DNA of 64,000 nucleotides from Rhodanobacter sp. C05 (GCF_002001165.1 NZ_MUNQ01000012.1:186001-250000); one strand, 5' to 3'; positions 27,866-38,146 are shown, numbered from the stretch's first letter. The notes: a model not told the origin generated them from the letters alone. Translations and numbers: made by a program.

Positions 27866-28222
27866 TTACTTCTTGATCGCGCGACGGGGACCCTTGCGGG
27901 TACGTGCGTTGGTACGCGTGCGCTGGCCGCGCACCGGCAGGCCGCGACGATGGCGCAGGCCACGGTAGCAACCCAGATCCATCAGACGCTTGATGGCCAT
28001 ACCCACCTCACGACGCAGATCGCCTTCGACGGTGTACTTGGCGATTTCGTGGCGGATCTTCTCCACCTCGCCTTCACTGAGGGACTTGATCTGGGTGGTG
28101 GGAACCACGCCAGCATCCACGCAGACCTTCTTGGCTCGGCTGCGGCCGATACCGAAAATGCTCTGCAGACCAACCCAGACATGCTTCTGGACCGGCAAAT
28201 TGACACCCGCGATGCGCGCCAT
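27866..28222 (-). CDS. rpsM: 30S ribosomal protein S13
   Basis: S13 contacts the large subunit and P-site tRNA from the head of the 30S. The 118-residue protein starts [20 protein letters not shown] and ends with the basic tail [20 protein letters not shown]. It heads the alpha operon here. The gap to secY is 127 bases and contains no rpmJ. Confidence 0.98.
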   Translation of the reverse strand: MARIAGVNLPVQKHVWVGLQSIFGIGRSRAKKVCVDAGVVPTTQIKSLSEGEVEKIRHEIAKYTVEGDLRREVGMAIKRLMDLGCYRGLRHRRGLPVRGQRTRTNARTRKGPRRAIKK

Positions 28223-28298
28223 GATGTACTTTCTCCGATGCTTTTCGTGCGCGGTAAACGCGCAATTCTAACCTGAATTACCCTGACTGGAAAGCCCT

Positions 28299-28316
28299 GC
28301 GACACCGCGGTGTCGC
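28299..28316. repeat. Perfect 8-bp hairpin between secY and rpsM
   Basis: GCGACACC and GGTGTCGC are separated by two bases. There is no T-tract on the minus strand, so it is not a normal terminator. It occupies the place where rpmJ lies in E. coli. Confidence 0.6.
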
Positions 28317-28349
28317 CACTTCCCCACTATGACCGATCCGTTGACAGCC

Positions 28350-29672
28350 TCAGCTGCGACGCAGATTGGCCTTCTTGAGCAGACTCTCGTACTGGTGACT
28401 GACCAGATGCGCCTGCACCTGAGCCGTGAAATCCATCACCACCACCACCACGATCAGCAGCGACGTGCCACCGAAATAGAACGGTACATGCCAGGCCTGC
28501 TGCATGAACGATGGCACCAGACACACCAGTACCAGATACAACGCGCCGACACCGGTCAGGCGGGTCATCACCGAATCGATGTAACCAGCCGTGGCCTTGC
28601 CCGGACGAATGCCCGGAATCAGCGCACCCGACCGCTTGAGGTTGTCGGCCGTCTCGTCGGCGTTGAACACGATCGCCGTGTAGAAAAACGCAAAACCGAT
28701 CACCAGCACCGAAAACACAATGTCATACAGCGGATTGCCCGGACTCAGCGACTGCGTCAGATCCTGCAACCAGCGCGACTGCTGACCAGTGCTGAACCAG
28801 CTGATCGCCGTGGCCGGAAACATCAGCAGACTCGAAGCGAAGATCGGCGGGATCACGCCAGCCATGTTGATCTTCAACGGCAGGCTCGAGCTCTGGTTCA
28901 TGTAGGCCTTCTGCCCACCCGAACGCCGTGCGTAGTTCACCGTGATGCGCCGCTGGGCACGCTCCATGAACACCACGAAGGCAGTCACGGTCAGCACCAG
29001 GCCGAACACCATCAGCAGCTTGATCAACGACAGCTCACCGTTGTTGGCCATGCCCAGCGTATGCACTACCGCAGCGGGCAGACCGGCAACGATACCGGCG
29101 AAGATCAGCAGCGAGATGCCGTTGCCGATGCCGCGTTCGGTCATCTGCTCACCCAGCCACATCAGGAACATCGTACCGGCGGTCAATCCGACCACCGATG
29201 ACATGATGAAACCGAAGCCTGGCGTGTAGACCACCGGCGCACCGCCTGCCGCGACCTGATTCTGCAACGCCACCGCAATGCCGAACGACTGAAACGCTGC
29301 CAGACCTACCGTGGCGTAACGCGTATACATCGTCATCTTGCGCTTGCCGGCCTCGCCTTCCTTGCGCAGCCCCTGCAATCCGGGAAGGACCGAGCCCATC
29401 ATCTGGAACACGATCGACGCCGAAATGTAGGGCACCACGCCGAGTGCGAACACCGAGAAGCGAGCCAGCGCACCACCCGAGAACATGTTGAACATGTCCA
29501 TCAGGCCGTTGCCGTTGACCAGATTGGTCATCGCTTCCGGATTCACGCCCGGAACCGGGATGAACGAGCCAAGCCGGAACACCATCAACGCACCGATCAC
29601 GAAGAAGATGCGCTGACGAAGCTCGGTCAGCTTGCCGAGTTTGCCGAGTGCATTGCCCTTGGCTGCTGCCAC
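28350..29672 (-). CDS. secY: Protein translocase channel subunit SecY
   Basis: SecY forms the protein-conducting channel with SecE and SecG. The 440-residue protein has ten predicted membrane helices, the N-terminal [32 protein letters not shown] plug-region helix and the cytosolic loop [14 protein letters not shown] and [13 protein letters not shown] that bind SecA and the ribosome. It closes the spc operon after rplO (4-base gap). Confidence 0.97.
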   Translation of the reverse strand: MAAAKGNALGKLGKLTELRQRIFFVIGALMVFRLGSFIPVPGVNPEAMTNLVNGNGLMDMFNMFSGGALARFSVFALGVVPYISASIVFQMMGSVLPGLQGLRKEGEAGKRKMTMYTRYATVGLAAFQSFGIAVALQNQVAAGGAPVVYTPGFGFIMSSVVGLTAGTMFLMWLGEQMTERGIGNGISLLIFAGIVAGLPAAVVHTLGMANNGELSLIKLLMVFGLVLTVTAFVVFMERAQRRITVNYARRSGGQKAYMNQSSSLPLKINMAGVIPPIFASSLLMFPATAISWFSTGQQSRWLQDLTQSLSPGNPLYDIVFSVLVIGFAFFYTAIVFNADETADNLKRSGALIPGIRPGKATAGYIDSVMTRLTGVGALYLVLVCLVPSFMQQAWHVPFYFGGTSLLIVVVVVMDFTAQVQAHLVSHQYESLLKKANLRRS

Positions 29673-29676
29673 CTGA

Positions 29677-30108
29677 TTACTCCACGCTGCCGCCGGCCGC
29701 CTCGATGGCTGCCTTGGCGCCGGCGGTAGCCAGCAGACCCGACAACTTCACCGCGCGACCGATTTCACCCTTCAGAACCACCTTGACCTTCTTCGCGCGG
29801 CTGCTGATCAGGCCAGCCTGATGCAGCGCGACGACGTCGATCACGTCGGTCTTGAGGTTGGCCAGCTGGTACAGGAACACTTCCTGGCTCTCGGCCTTCT
29901 TCAGCGAACGGAAGCCGACCTTCGGCAACCGGCGCTGCAGCGGCATCTGGCCGCCCTCGAAACCGTACTTGTGGGTACCACCGGCGCGGGCATGCTGACC
30001 CTTGTGTCCGCGACCAGCGGTCTTGCCCATACCCGAACCGATACCGCGACCGACGCGCAGGCGCGTCTTGTGCGAACCGGCGTTCGGCTGAATGTCATTA
30101 AGACGCAT
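29677..30108 (-). CDS. rplO: 50S ribosomal protein L15
   Basis: L15 is a late-assembly large-subunit protein. The 143-residue protein starts [20 protein letters not shown] and has the Gly-rich [19 protein letters not shown] stretch that threads into 23S rRNA. It sits between rpmD (5-base gap) and secY. Confidence 0.98.
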   Translation of the reverse strand: MRLNDIQPNAGSHKTRLRVGRGIGSGMGKTAGRGHKGQHARAGGTHKYGFEGGQMPLQRRLPKVGFRSLKKAESQEVFLYQLANLKTDVIDVVALHQAGLISSRAKKVKVVLKGEIGRAVKLSGLLATAGAKAAIEAAGGSVE

Positions 30109-30113
30109 GATGC

Positions 30114-30314
30114 TTACTCCTCGACCCGGACCAGGTAATAGACCGTGTTGATCAGGCCACGCACCTGCGGGCTGTCCTTCAGTTCACGGACGTCGTTGAT
30201 CTTGCCCAGACCCAGCGCTTTCACGCTCAGGCGGTGACGAGCCTGCACGCCGCGCAGGCCCTTGACCAGGCGCACGCGCACGGTCTTGTCGGCGGTTTGT
30301 TGAGACTTAGCCAT
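30114..30314 (-). CDS. rpmD: 50S ribosomal protein L30
   Basis: L30 is a small beta-alpha protein of the large subunit. The 66-residue product has [19 protein letters not shown] and ends [11 protein letters not shown], as expected. The ATG at 30314 overlaps the end of rpsE by eight bases, which suggests coupled translation. Longer in-frame versions lie within rpsE and are rejected. Confidence 0.97.
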   Translation of the reverse strand: MAKSQQTADKTVRVRLVKGLRGVQARHRLSVKALGLGKINDVRELKDSPQVRGLINTVYYLVRVEE

Positions 30315-30816
30315 TGCCGAGCACCTCATCCAGGGTCTTGCCACGCTTGGCGGCGATCTTCTTGGGCGAGGCAACCGCCTGCAGACCCTTGATGGTGGCG
30401 CGCACCAGGTTGATCGGGTTGCGCGAACCGACGGCCTTGGCCAGCACGTTCTTCACGCCGACCACTTCCAGCACAGCGCGCATGGCGCCACCAGCGATCA
30501 CGCCGGTACCTTCCGAAGCAGGCTGCATGTACACGCGGGCTGCACCATGGTTCGCCTTGATGGCGTACCACAGGGTGCCGTTGTTCAGCTCGATGTTCAC
30601 CATCTGGCGGCGGGCACGCTCCATCGCCTTCGAGATGGCAACCGGCACTTCGCGTGCCTTGCCATAGCCGAAGCCGACCTTGCCCTCGCCATCACCGACC
30701 ACGGTCAGTGCGGTGAAGCTCATCTGGCGGCCACCCTTGACGGTCTTGGCCACGCGGTTGACGGCGATAAGCTTCTCGAGCAAGCCGTCCGAATTTTCGC
30801 GATCGTTAGAAGACAT
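30307..30816 (-). CDS. rpsE: 30S ribosomal protein S5
   Basis: S5 sits at the mRNA entry site and affects decoding accuracy. The 169-residue protein has [19 protein letters not shown] in its dsRBD-like first domain and [20 protein letters not shown] in the second. The start at 30816 (MSSNDREN) has GGAAAAG upstream; an ATG at 30828 has no ribosome-binding site. The loop residues altered in spectinomycin-resistant mutants (AKTVKGGR) appear ordinary. Confidence 0.97.
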   Translation of the reverse strand: MSSNDRENSDGLLEKLIAVNRVAKTVKGGRQMSFTALTVVGDGEGKVGFGYGKAREVPVAISKAMERARRQMVNIELNNGTLWYAIKANHGAARVYMQPASEGTGVIAGGAMRAVLEVVGVKNVLAKAVGSRNPINLVRATIKGLQAVASPKKIAAKRGKTLDEVLGNG

Positions 30817-30831
30817 GTTCTTTTCCATGTG

Positions 30832-30846
30832 CCCGACAAAGTCGGG
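30832..30846. repeat. CCCGAC-AAA-GTCGGG hairpin in the rplR-rpsE gap
   Basis: A perfect 6-bp stem with a 3-base loop lies just before the rpsE ribosome-binding region, in a 110-base gap. Two other gaps of the window hold the same CCGACAAA...GTCGG arrangement (32368 and 39511). Confidence 0.65.
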
Positions 30847-30926
30847 ACTTTACTTGCGGCTGAGCCGCTTGGAGTTGTAGGTGGAGCAACGGGAATCAAG
30901 ACATGCCTGATTCCCAGGTAGTGCTT

Positions 30927-31280
30927 TTAGAACTTGAGACCCGCTTCGCGTGCGGCATCGGCCAGGGCCTTGATGCGGCCGTGGAAGCGGAAGCCGGAGC
31001 GATCAAACGCCACCGACTCGATACCCGCTGCCATGGCGCGCTCGGCGACAGCCTTGCCCACTGCGGCAGCAGCGGTCAGATTCTTGGTGCCCTTGAGGCC
31101 TTCGGCAACCGACTTCTGCACGGTGGAAGCAGCAGCCACCACGTTCAGGCCGGAAGCGTCGAACACCTGCGCATAGATGTGCTGACCGGTACGGTGCACC
31201 GACAGGCGGGCCACGGCCAGCTTGCGGATATGGCAACGCGTGGACTTGGCGCGACGCAGGCGATTTTCGTTCTTGTTCAT
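30927..31280 (-). CDS. rplR: 50S ribosomal protein L18
   Basis: L18 binds 5S rRNA with L5 and joins the central protuberance. The 117-residue protein has the basic N-terminus, [17 protein letters not shown], and ends [26 protein letters not shown]-like sequence typical of the family. It is unusually isolated, with gaps of 93 bases to rplF and 110 bases to rpsE, both carrying hairpins. Confidence 0.98.
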   Translation of the reverse strand: MNKNENRLRRAKSTRCHIRKLAVARLSVHRTGQHIYAQVFDASGLNVVAAASTVQKSVAEGLKGTKNLTAAAAVGKAVAERAMAAGIESVAFDRSGFRFHGRIKALADAAREAGLKF

Positions 31281-31334
31281 CGTGATATCTCCAGAAAGCG
31301 GATCGGCGGGTAGTTTGGGGCTCTTTTGAAGAGT

Positions 31335-31352
31335 CTGGCCATGGATGGCCAG
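31335..31352. repeat. CTGGCCAT-GG-ATGGCCAG hairpin between rplF and rplR
   Basis: Perfect 8-bp arms around GG in the 93-base rplF-rplR gap. It shares the CAT-GG-ATG core with four other intergenic hairpins in the window (25615, 25715, 43980, 61848). A second small stem, CTCTT-TTG-AAGAG, lies beside it at 31321-31333. Confidence 0.7.
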
Positions 31353-31373
31353 TCTTTCGCGGAGGGACCCGCA

Positions 31374-31901
31374 TTACGCCTTCTTGGCTTCCTTCAGCGT
31401 GATCTTCTCACCGGCATAGCGCACACCCTTGCCCTTGTAGGGCTCCGGCGGACGGAAGCCGCGAATCTTGGCCGCCACCTGACCCACAACCTGCTTGTCG
31501 GTGCCCTTGATCAGGACCTCGGTCTGCGTCGGGGTTTCGATGCTGATGCCTTCCGGCGCCTCGAACACCACCGGGTGCGAGAAGCCCAGGCTCAGGTTCA
31601 GCGACTTGCCCTGCATGGCGACGCGGTAACCCACGCCGACCAGCTCAAGCTTGCGCTCGTAACCGGTGGAAACGCCGGTGACCATGTTGGCCAGCAGCGC
31701 GCGAGCGGTACCGCCGAACTTGTCGTCGGTGCCTTCGGCGAGACTGATGGTGGCAACACCATTGTCCACAGCGACAGTGACGCCCGGCAGGTGATGCACG
31801 GACAAGGTGCCCTTCGGGCCCTTCACGGAGATCGCGTCGGCGGCGACGGTCAGCTCCACGCCCTTCGGCAGGGAAATCGGTTTCTTGGCTACACGTGACA
31901 T
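31374..31901 (-). CDS. rplF: 50S ribosomal protein L6
   Basis: L6 lies near the factor-binding site of the 50S. The 175-residue protein starts [19 protein letters not shown] and carries the C-terminal [19 protein letters not shown] motif that binds 23S rRNA. It follows rpsH with an 11-base gap. Confidence 0.98.
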   Translation of the reverse strand: MSRVAKKPISLPKGVELTVAADAISVKGPKGTLSVHHLPGVTVAVDNGVATISLAEGTDDKFGGTARALLANMVTGVSTGYERKLELVGVGYRVAMQGKSLNLSLGFSHPVVFEAPEGISIETPTQTEVLIKGTDKQVVGQVAAKIRGFRPPEPYKGKGVRYAGEKITLKEAKKA

Positions 31902-31912
31902 TGAATGACTCC

Positions 31913-32308
31913 TTATGCCACTTGGCCGATGACTTCGCCGCCCAGACCCTTGGCACGGGCCTGCGCATCGGTCAACAGACCAGCGGAAGTCGAGATGATC
32001 GAGATACCCAGGCCGCCGAGGACCTTCGGCAGTTCGTCCTTGCCGCGATACACACGCAGGCCGGAACGGCTGACACGGGAAATGGTCTCGATGGCCGGCT
32101 GGCCCTCGAAATACTTGAGCTTGAGCTCGAGTACCGGCTTGCCTTCCTCGGTGGAAGTCTTGGCGTCGAGGATGTAGCCCTCGTTCTTGAGAAGATTGGC
32201 GATGGCCAACTTCAGTTTCGACGACGGCATACGCACGGTCGGCTTGCCCATCGACTGGGCATTGCGGACGCGCGTGAACAGATCGGCGATGGGATCAGTC
32301 ATGCTCAT
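31913..32308 (-). CDS. rpsH: 30S ribosomal protein S8
   Basis: S8 binds the central domain of 16S rRNA and represses the spc operon in E. coli by binding mRNA near the rplE start. The 131-residue protein starts [18 protein letters not shown] and ends [15 protein letters not shown]. Two Met codons (32308 and 32302) are possible; AAGGAT upstream suits either. The 221-base gap before it, after rpsN, is much larger than normal. Confidence 0.97.
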   Translation of the reverse strand: MSMTDPIADLFTRVRNAQSMGKPTVRMPSSKLKLAIANLLKNEGYILDAKTSTEEGKPVLELKLKYFEGQPAIETISRVSRSGLRVYRGKDELPKVLGGLGISIISTSAGLLTDAQARAKGLGGEVIGQVA

Positions 32309-32367
32309 GAAAACATCCTTCAGAGTGCACCGATATCCGATAAAACCGGAAATCAATCAGATTGTGA

Positions 32368-32516
32368 GCCGACAAAACGTCGGCCTGCCTTACGCAGACC
32401 GCCGACTATATCAGCCTTTTCAGGTTTTAGCGAATTTCGATGCGATAGTCACATCAGCGGCTGCGTAAACGTGCAGCCGGGTGAACCGATTGCGAAGCCT
32501 CGACTTCGCGAACCGG
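32368..32516. repeat. Three hairpins in the rpsN-rpsH gap
   Basis: The 221-base gap has GCCGAC-AAAAC-GTCGGC (32368-32384), CGGCTGC with GCAGCCG across eight bases (32458-32479), and a longer imperfect stem built on GCGAAG/CTTCGC (about 32487-32516). I find no gene and no clear promoter. The hairpins would form in the rpsN-rpsH part of the spc transcript. Confidence 0.6.
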
Positions 32517-32529
32517 TCCGTGTCGGGTA

Positions 32530-32835
32530 TTACCAGCTGGCCTTGCGCAGACCAGGCACGTCGCCGCGCATGGTCGCTTCACGCAGCTTGTTGCGGCCGA
32601 GGCCGAACTTGGCGTAAACCGCACGCGGCCGACCGGTCAAGGCGCAGCGGGTGCGCTGACGCGACGGGCTGGCGTCACGCGGCAGCTTCTGCAGCTTGGA
32701 CTGAGCTTCCATCTTCTCCTCGTAGGAGGCCTTGGGGCTCAGCACGATCGCCTTCAGGCCGGCGCGCTTGGCGGCGAACTTCTGGACGAGCTTGGTCCGC
32801 TTGATATCGCGGTTCACCATTGATGTCTTGGCCAT
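32530..32835 (-). CDS. rpsN: 30S ribosomal protein S14 (zinc-independent form)
   Basis: S14 stabilises the 30S head. The 101-residue protein is the long C-minus form: [31 protein letters not shown]-type C-terminus without the paired CxxC zinc motif. It is 14 bases downstream of rplE and is followed by an unusually long, hairpin-rich gap. Confidence 0.98.
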   Translation of the reverse strand: MAKTSMVNRDIKRTKLVQKFAAKRAGLKAIVLSPKASYEEKMEAQSKLQKLPRDASPSRQRTRCALTGRPRAVYAKFGLGRNKLREATMRGDVPGLRKASW

Positions 32836-32849
32836 GGATTACGCGCCTA

Positions 32850-33389
32850 TCAGTTGCGGAACGGGAAGCTGAATGCAGTCAACAAGGCCTTCGCCTCGTC
32901 ATCGGTCTTGGCGGTGGTGGTGATGGAGATATCCATGCCACGCAGCGCGTCAACCTGATCGAAATCGATCTCAGGGAAGATGATCTGTTCCTTGATACCG
33001 AAGTTGTAGTTGCCGCGGCCATCAAAGGCACGCGCCGATACACCACGGAAATCGCGGACGCGCGGCAACGAGATGTTGATCAGGCGATCCAGGAATTCCC
33101 ACATCTGTGCACGGCGCAAGGTGACCTTGCAGCCGATCGGCCAGCCATCACGGATCTTGAACGAGGCCACGGAAACGCGCGCCTTGGTCGTGATCGGCTT
33201 CTGGCCGGAGATCTTGGCCATGTCGGCCACGGCGTTCTCGAGCACTTTCTTGTTGCCCGCAGCTTCGCCCACGCCCATGTTCAGCGTGATCTTGGTGATG
33301 CGGGGAACCTGCATCACGTTCTGGTAGCCGAACTGCTCGGTGAGCTTGGCCACTACCTGGTCTTTATAAAAATTTTCAAGGCGCGTCAT
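32850..33389 (-). CDS. rplE: 50S ribosomal protein L5
   Basis: L5 binds 5S rRNA and contacts P-site tRNA. The 179-residue product has [38 protein letters not shown] split by typical spacing, and [17 protein letters not shown]. It lies 11 bases after rplX. In E. coli the S8 repressor site overlaps its start; I could not verify an equivalent here. Confidence 0.98.
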   Translation of the reverse strand: MTRLENFYKDQVVAKLTEQFGYQNVMQVPRITKITLNMGVGEAAGNKKVLENAVADMAKISGQKPITTKARVSVASFKIRDGWPIGCKVTLRRAQMWEFLDRLINISLPRVRDFRGVSARAFDGRGNYNFGIKEQIIFPEIDFDQVDALRGMDISITTTAKTDDEAKALLTAFSFPFRN

Positions 33390-33400
33390 GATCGTGTTCC

Positions 33401-33715
33401 TTACGCGTCCACGACCTCGCCAGTCGAACGGAACACGCGGACCTTGCGCCCATCTTCGAGCGTTTTGGTGCCGACGCGTTCACCCTTGTTCGTGGCGGGG
33501 TTGAACAGCTGCACATTGGAGAGATGGATCGAGGCCTCACGCTCGACGATACCGCCAGCCTGGTTGGCCTGCGGATTCGGCTTGGTGTGGCGCTTGACCA
33601 GATTCACGTTGGAGACGAATACACGATCGTCTGCAACACGCAGCACATCGCCGCGCTGACCCTTGTTTTTGCCGGTGATCACGAGGACCTGATCACCTTT
33701 GCGGATACGGTTCAT
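33401..33715 (-). CDS. rplX: 50S ribosomal protein L24
   Basis: L24 is an early assembly initiator with a KOW fold. The 104-residue protein starts [20 protein letters not shown] and contains [22 protein letters not shown] 33715 has GGAG upstream; the longer in-frame extension to 33748 is not homologous. It is the second gene of the spc segment after rplN. Confidence 0.98.
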   Translation of the reverse strand: MNRIRKGDQVLVITGKNKGQRGDVLRVADDRVFVSNVNLVKRHTKPNPQANQAGGIVEREASIHLSNVQLFNPATNKGERVGTKTLEDGRKVRVFRSTGEVVDA

Positions 33716-33728
33716 GTCTTGACTCCGC

Positions 33729-34097
33729 TCAGAGCACTTCGGGAGCAAGCGAGACGATCTTCATGAACTTCTCGCTGCGCAGCTCGCGGGTAACCGGTCC
33801 GAAAATACGGGTGCCGATCGGCTCGAGCTTGTTATTGAGGAGCACCGCTGCATTGCCGTCGAAACGGATCAGCGAGCCATCGGGACGGCGCACACCCTTG
33901 GCGGTACGAACCACCACGGCGTTGTACACCTCACCCTTCTTTACCTTGCCGCGGGGAATCGCATCCTTCACGGTGACCTTGATCACGTCACCGATCGCGG
34001 CGTAACGGCGCTTGGAGCCGCCGAGCACCTTGATGCACATCAGTTCCTTCGCGCCGCTGTTGTCCGCTGCGGAAAGCGTGCTTTGCATCTGGATCAT
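33729..34097 (-). CDS. rplN: 50S ribosomal protein L14
   Basis: L14 lies at the subunit interface. The 122-residue protein starts [20 protein letters not shown] and has [21 protein letters not shown] and [11 protein letters not shown], all diagnostic. In E. coli it opens the spc operon; here only a 14-base gap separates it from rpsQ, so S10 and spc genes are probably cotranscribed. Confidence 0.98.
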   Translation of the reverse strand: MIQMQSTLSAADNSGAKELMCIKVLGGSKRRYAAIGDVIKVTVKDAIPRGKVKKGEVYNAVVVRTAKGVRRPDGSLIRFDGNAAVLLNNKLEPIGTRIFGPVTRELRSEKFMKIVSLAPEVL

Positions 34098-34111
34098 GGC
34101 TGCACCCTCCC

Positions 34112-34387
34112 TTAGACGTTGGCGCGCGTGATGATTTCAACCACGCGGTGATGTTTGGTCTTGGACAACGGACGGCACTCGGCGATACGCACGAGGTCAC
34201 CCTCGTTTGCACCGAGGTCGTCCTGCGCATGCAGCTTGGTCGAACGGCGGATGATCTTGCCGAGCAGCCAATGCTGTACCTGACGCTCGACCAGCACGGT
34301 GACCGTCTTGTCCATCTTGTTGCTGGTAACGCGACCTTCGAGGGTACGCGTCTGCTTCTTTTCTGCTTGAATCTGGTTGTCGCTCAT
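34112..34387 (-). CDS. rpsQ: 30S ribosomal protein S17
   Basis: S17 is an OB-fold primary 16S rRNA binder. The 91-residue protein has [20 protein letters not shown] and [20 protein letters not shown]. It has a short extra N-terminal tail ([12 protein letters not shown]). It follows rpmC with a 12-base gap. Confidence 0.98.
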   Translation of the reverse strand: MSDNQIQAEKKQTRTLEGRVTSNKMDKTVTVLVERQVQHWLLGKIIRRSTKLHAQDDLGANEGDLVRIAECRPLSKTKHHRVVEIITRANV

Positions 34388-34399
34388 GTCGGCCGTCCC

Positions 34400-34585
34400 T
34401 TACTTCTTGCCGCCGAGCACGAACTTCGTGCGGGCGATGTCACGCCGAACGCGGCGGAGCTGGTGCGGCTGAGTGAGCTGGCCGGAGCCTTTCTGCATGC
34501 GCAGATTGAACTGCTCCTTGCGCAGATCCAGCAGGTGCTGGTTCAGCTCTTCGGCCGACTGGTTATTGATATCTTTGGTGGCCAT
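34400..34585 (-). CDS. rpmC: 50S ribosomal protein L29
   Basis: L29 is a two-helix protein beside the exit tunnel where SRP and trigger factor dock. The 61-residue protein contains LLDLRKEQFNLRMQKGSGQL and RRVRRDIARTKFVL. The start region reads GTGATG, in which the rplP stop TGA is embedded; ATG 34585 shares one base with that stop, GTG 34588 shares four. Either way translation is coupled. Confidence 0.97.
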   Translation of the reverse strand: MATKDINNQSAEELNQHLLDLRKEQFNLRMQKGSGQLTQPHQLRRVRRDIARTKFVLGGKK

Positions 34586-34998
34586 CACATCACCGCCCGG
34601 GTAACAAACTGGGTCTGCACAGACAGCTTCGCTGCCGCCAGACGGAACGCCTCGCGTGCCGTCAACTCGTCGACGCCCTCGATTTCATAGAGCATGCGGC
34701 CAGGCTGGATCGGGGCGACCCAGAACTCGACGCTACCCTTGCCGGCGCCCATTCGCACTTCGATCGGCTTCTTGGTGATCGGCTTGTCCGGGAACACGCG
34801 GATCCACAGCTTGCCACCACGCTTCACGAAACGGGTGATGCAACGACGGGCGGCTTCGATCTGACGCGCGGTGAGCGCACCGTGGGTCGTTGCCTTCAGG
34901 CCGTACTCGCCAAAGCTGACAAGATTGGAGCACTGTGCCAGACCGTCGTTACGGCCCTTGAACTGCTTGCGGTATTTGGTTCGCTTGGGTTGCAACAT
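34585..34998 (-). CDS. rplP: 50S ribosomal protein L16
   Basis: L16 shapes the A-site region of the 50S. The 137-residue protein starts [20 protein letters not shown] and contains [20 protein letters not shown] and [20 protein letters not shown]. It lies between rpsC (11-base gap) and rpmC (overlap). Confidence 0.98.
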   Translation of the reverse strand: MLQPKRTKYRKQFKGRNDGLAQCSNLVSFGEYGLKATTHGALTARQIEAARRCITRFVKRGGKLWIRVFPDKPITKKPIEVRMGAGKGSVEFWVAPIQPGRMLYEIEGVDELTAREAFRLAAAKLSVQTQFVTRAVM

Positions 34999-35009
34999 GG
35001 CAACTCTCC

Positions 35010-35765
35010 TTACTTCGCAGACCGCTCGCGACGGCCGTCACCGGCCTCGCGACGCGAATCGTTACGACGACCTTCGCCACCTTCGCGGCGCGGCTGCGAT
35101 GACGGCTCTTCCTTCGACTCCTGGGATGCTGCCGCCAGATCGAAGACTTCGCCCTTGTAGACCCACACCTTGATGCCGATGATGCCGTAGGTGGTCTTCG
35201 CCTCGGCAGTACCGTAGTCGATGTCGGCGCGCAGCGTATGCAGCGGCACGCGGCCTTCGCGGCTCCACTCGGAACGGGCGATCTCGGCACCGTTCAGACG
35301 ACCGGACACGTTGATCTTGATGCCCAGCGCGCCCAGGCGCATCGCATTGCCGACCGAGCGCTTCATCGCGCGGCGGAACATGATGCGACGCTCGAGCTGC
35401 TGCGCGATCGACTCGGCCACCAGCTGGGCGTCCAGCTCGGGCTTGCGCACTTCATTGACATTGATGTGCGTCGGGACGCCCATCATGTCGCTGACTTCCT
35501 TGCGCAGCTTCTCGATATCCTCGCCCTTCTTGCCGATCACCACGCCCGGACGGGCGGTGTGGATCGTCACGCGTGCGGTCTTGGCCGGACGCTCGATCTG
35601 GATCTTCGAGATGCCGGCGGCCGCCAGCTTCTTCTTGAGCATGTCGCGGACCTTGATGTCGGCCACGAGATACTTGGCGTAATCGCCCTTGTTGGCGAAC
35701 CACTTCGAGTTCCAGTCCTTGGCAATGCCGAGGCGGATACCGGTGGGATGAACTTTATGACCCAT
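35010..35765 (-). CDS. rpsC: 30S ribosomal protein S3
   Basis: S3 forms part of the mRNA entry tunnel. The 251-residue protein has [18 protein letters not shown], the KH domain ([20 protein letters not shown]) and [20 protein letters not shown]. Its last ~35 residues are a low-complexity Arg/Glu/Ser tail ([20 protein letters not shown]), longer than the E. coli end and likely disordered. Confidence 0.98.
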   Translation of the reverse strand: MGHKVHPTGIRLGIAKDWNSKWFANKGDYAKYLVADIKVRDMLKKKLAAAGISKIQIERPAKTARVTIHTARPGVVIGKKGEDIEKLRKEVSDMMGVPTHINVNEVRKPELDAQLVAESIAQQLERRIMFRRAMKRSVGNAMRLGALGIKINVSGRLNGAEIARSEWSREGRVPLHTLRADIDYGTAEAKTTYGIIGIKVWVYKGEVFDLAAASQESKEEPSSQPRREGGEGRRNDSRREAGDGRRERSAK

Positions 35766-35780
35766 CGTCTATATCCTCGG

Positions 35781-36116
35781 TCAGTTACCAACAACCACAG
35801 TGATGTGGCTGGTGCGCTTGAGAATGCGCGAACCGCGGCCTTTGGCGCGGGCGTGCATGCGTTTCATCGCCGGACCTTCATCAACGAAGATGCTGGCCAC
35901 TTTCAGCTCGTCGACATCGGCGCCGAGATTGTTCTCGGCGTTGGCGACGGCCGACAGCAGCACCTTGCGAACAAGGACCGCAGCCTTCTTGTTGGTATAG
36001 GTGAGCACGTCGCTGGCCCGGCCCACGGGAAGCCCGCGGACCAGATCAGCCACCAGGCGTGCCTTTTGCGCCGAGATGCGGGCGCCACGCAGGATCGCTT
36101 TGGCTTCAGTGCTCAT
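35781..36116 (-). CDS. rplV: 50S ribosomal protein L22
   Basis: L22 lines the exit tunnel with an extended hairpin. The 111-residue protein has [20 protein letters not shown] and the hairpin segment [20 protein letters not shown], with no macrolide-resistance-type deletion visible. The start reads GTGATG with the rpsS stop TGA inside it, the same overlap as at rplP-rpmC. Confidence 0.98.
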   Translation of the reverse strand: MSTEAKAILRGARISAQKARLVADLVRGLPVGRASDVLTYTNKKAAVLVRKVLLSAVANAENNLGADVDELKVASIFVDEGPAMKRMHARAKGRGSRILKRTSHITVVVGN

Positions 36117-36388
36117 CACTTGCCCTTCTTGTCGCCGACATGGCCCTTGAACGTACGGGTCACCGCGAACTCGCCGAGCTTGTGCCCGACCATGTTCTCG
36201 TTGATCAGTACGGGTACGTGCTGACGGCCGTTGTGAATAGCGATGGTCAAGCCAACCATTTCCGGCAGGATCATCGAGCGGCGCGACCAGGTCTTGATCG
36301 GGCGCTTGTTGTTGGCGGAAACCGCAGCTTCCACCTTCTTTACGAGGTGAAGGTCGACGAACGGACCTTTCTTCAGAGAGCGAGGCAT
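36116..36388 (-). CDS. rpsS: 30S ribosomal protein S19
   Basis: S19 lies in the 30S head near the A-site finger. The 90-residue protein starts [20 protein letters not shown] and has [20 protein letters not shown] and [19 protein letters not shown]. It follows rplB by 12 bases and shares bases with the rplV start. Confidence 0.98.
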   Translation of the reverse strand: MPRSLKKGPFVDLHLVKKVEAAVSANNKRPIKTWSRRSMILPEMVGLTIAIHNGRQHVPVLINENMVGHKLGEFAVTRTFKGHVGDKKGK

Positions 36389-36400
36389 GTCGGTTTCCTG

Positions 36401-37225
36401 TTACTTCGTACGACGACGCACGATGAACTGCTGCGTGCGCTTGTTGTTACGGGTCTTGTAGCCCTTGGCCGGCGTGCCCCACGGGCTGACCGGATGACGA
36501 CCACCTGAAGTCTTGCCTTCACCACCACCGTGCGGATGGTCGACCGGGTTCATCACCACACCGCGAACGGTCGGGCGAATACCCAGCCAGCGCTTCGCGC
36601 CAGCCTTGCCGAGCTTCTTCAGGCTGTGCTCGCCGTTGCCGACTTCGCCGATCGTGGCGCGGCAATCGACCGAGACGCGGCGCATCTCGCCGGAGCGCAG
36701 ACGCAGCGTGGCGTAACCGGATTCGCGGGCCACCAGCTGCACCGAGGCACCGGCGCTGCGGGCGATCTGCGCACCCTTGCCAGGGCGCAGCTCGATGCAA
36801 TGAACCGTGCTGCCCATCGGGATGTTGCGCAGCTGCAGGCAGTTGCCGGCCTTGATCGGCGCATCGCGACCGGACACCAGGCGATCGTCCACCTGCACGC
36901 CCTTCGGCGCGATGATGTAACGACGCTCGCCATCGGCGTAGCACAGCAGCGCGATGTGCGCGGTGCGGTTCGGATCGTATTCGATGCGCTCGACGCGGGC
37001 GGCGATGCCTTCCTTGTCACGCTTGAAATCGATGATGCGGTATTGCTGCTTGTGACCGCCGCCACGGTGACGCACCGTGATGCGACCATGATGATTGCGA
37101 CCGCCCGTCTTGGACTGCGACTCGGTCAACGCCGCGTACGGCGCGCCCTTGTACAGACCTTCCGTCTTGACGCTGACTGCGTCACGACGGCCCGGCGAGG
37201 TCGGCTTGTGGTTGATTAATGCCAT
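36401..37225 (-). CDS. rplB: 50S ribosomal protein L2
   Basis: L2 is needed for subunit joining and peptidyl transfer. The 274-residue protein has [20 protein letters not shown], and the C-terminal [19 protein letters not shown] containing the conserved His essential for activity. It lies between rplW (17-base gap) and rpsS. Confidence 0.98.
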   Translation of the reverse strand: MALINHKPTSPGRRDAVSVKTEGLYKGAPYAALTESQSKTGGRNHHGRITVRHRGGGHKQQYRIIDFKRDKEGIAARVERIEYDPNRTAHIALLCYADGERRYIIAPKGVQVDDRLVSGRDAPIKAGNCLQLRNIPMGSTVHCIELRPGKGAQIARSAGASVQLVARESGYATLRLRSGEMRRVSVDCRATIGEVGNGEHSLKKLGKAGAKRWLGIRPTVRGVVMNPVDHPHGGGEGKTSGGRHPVSPWGTPAKGYKTRNNKRTQQFIVRRRTK

Positions 37226-37242
37226 CTCACAAAACTCCTGGC

Positions 37243-37536
37243 TCAGGCCTTGGCGGACACGTCGATGGTCTGGCCATCGGCAAGACGCACATAGGCCTTG
37301 CGCTTGCCCTGGCGGCTGCCAGCGCGTTGACGAAAGGCTTTGACCTTGCCCTTGGTGTTGACGAGGTTCACCTGCTCGACCTTGACGTCGAACAACTTCT
37401 CCACGGCAGCGCGGACATCGGACTTGGTTGCCGCGGGGGCAACGACGAATACGTACTGGTTATGCTCGGCCAGACGCGCCGATTTCTCGGAGATGTGCGG
37501 CGCGCGCAGCGTATCGAGAATGCGTTCGTTGTTCAT
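37243..37536 (-). CDS. rplW: 50S ribosomal protein L23
   Basis: L23 is the exit-site docking protein for trigger factor and SRP. The 97-residue protein has [20 protein letters not shown] and [23 protein letters not shown] 37536 overlaps the rplD stop as ATGA; a GTG at 37545 would add three residues and is less likely. Confidence 0.97.
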   Translation of the reverse strand: MNNERILDTLRAPHISEKSARLAEHNQYVFVVAPAATKSDVRAAVEKLFDVKVEQVNLVNTKGKVKAFRQRAGSRQGKRKAYVRLADGQTIDVSAKA

Positions 37537-38135
37537 GCCAGCCACTCCTCGATCTTCTTCACCGCCTCAACCGTGACCACCACATGGTCGGAACCGACCA
37601 GGCTGACCGGGTTCAGGCCCATCACATCCAGCACATGGATATAAGGAATGTTGCGGGCGGCCAGGAATACCGACTCGGAAGCATCTTCCGACACCAGCAG
37701 CACGCGACCGGATACTTCGAGCTCGGCCAGCTTGGCCACCATCGCGGAGGTCTTCGGCGTCTCGACGCCAAAGCTCTCGACGACCTTCAGGCGACCCTGA
37801 CGAACCAGCTCGGAGAAGATCGAGCGGATCGCGACACGGTAAGCCTTGCGGTTGACCTTCTGCTCATAGCTGCGCGGCTTGGCAGCGAACGTACGGCCGC
37901 CACCGACAAAGATCGGTGCACGGTAATCACCGTGACGGGCGCCGCCGCCCTTCTGCTTCTTGAATTTCTTGGTGGTACCGGACATCTCGCCGCGCGACAG
38001 CTGCGACTGGGTGCCGGCACGGCCGGCCGCCTGATAGGCGATGACGACCTGGTGAACCAGGGCCTTCTTGTACTCACCGCCGAACACTTCGTCCGACACG
38101 CTGAGCGACTTGGCGCCAATAACATTGAGTTCCAT
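37533..38135 (-). CDS. rplD: 50S ribosomal protein L4
   Basis: L4 is a large-subunit protein that in E. coli also represses the S10 operon by transcription attenuation and translational control at the leader. The 200-residue product starts [20 protein letters not shown] and has the extended tunnel loop ([20 protein letters not shown]). A candidate attenuator lies in the S10 leader at 39243-39270, which fits such feedback. Confidence 0.98.
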   Translation of the reverse strand: MELNVIGAKSLSVSDEVFGGEYKKALVHQVVIAYQAAGRAGTQSQLSRGEMSGTTKKFKKQKGGGARHGDYRAPIFVGGGRTFAAKPRSYEQKVNRKAYRVAIRSIFSELVRQGRLKVVESFGVETPKTSAMVAKLAELEVSGRVLLVSEDASESVFLAARNIPYIHVLDVMGLNPVSLVGSDHVVVTVEAVKKIEEWLA

Positions 38136-38146
38136 GGCGTCTCTCC

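Noticed and set aside
28223-28349. Possible rpmJ (L36) between secY and rpsM
   Set aside because: I searched for a short MKVRxSVK-like frame with the zinc-binding Cys residues and found none.
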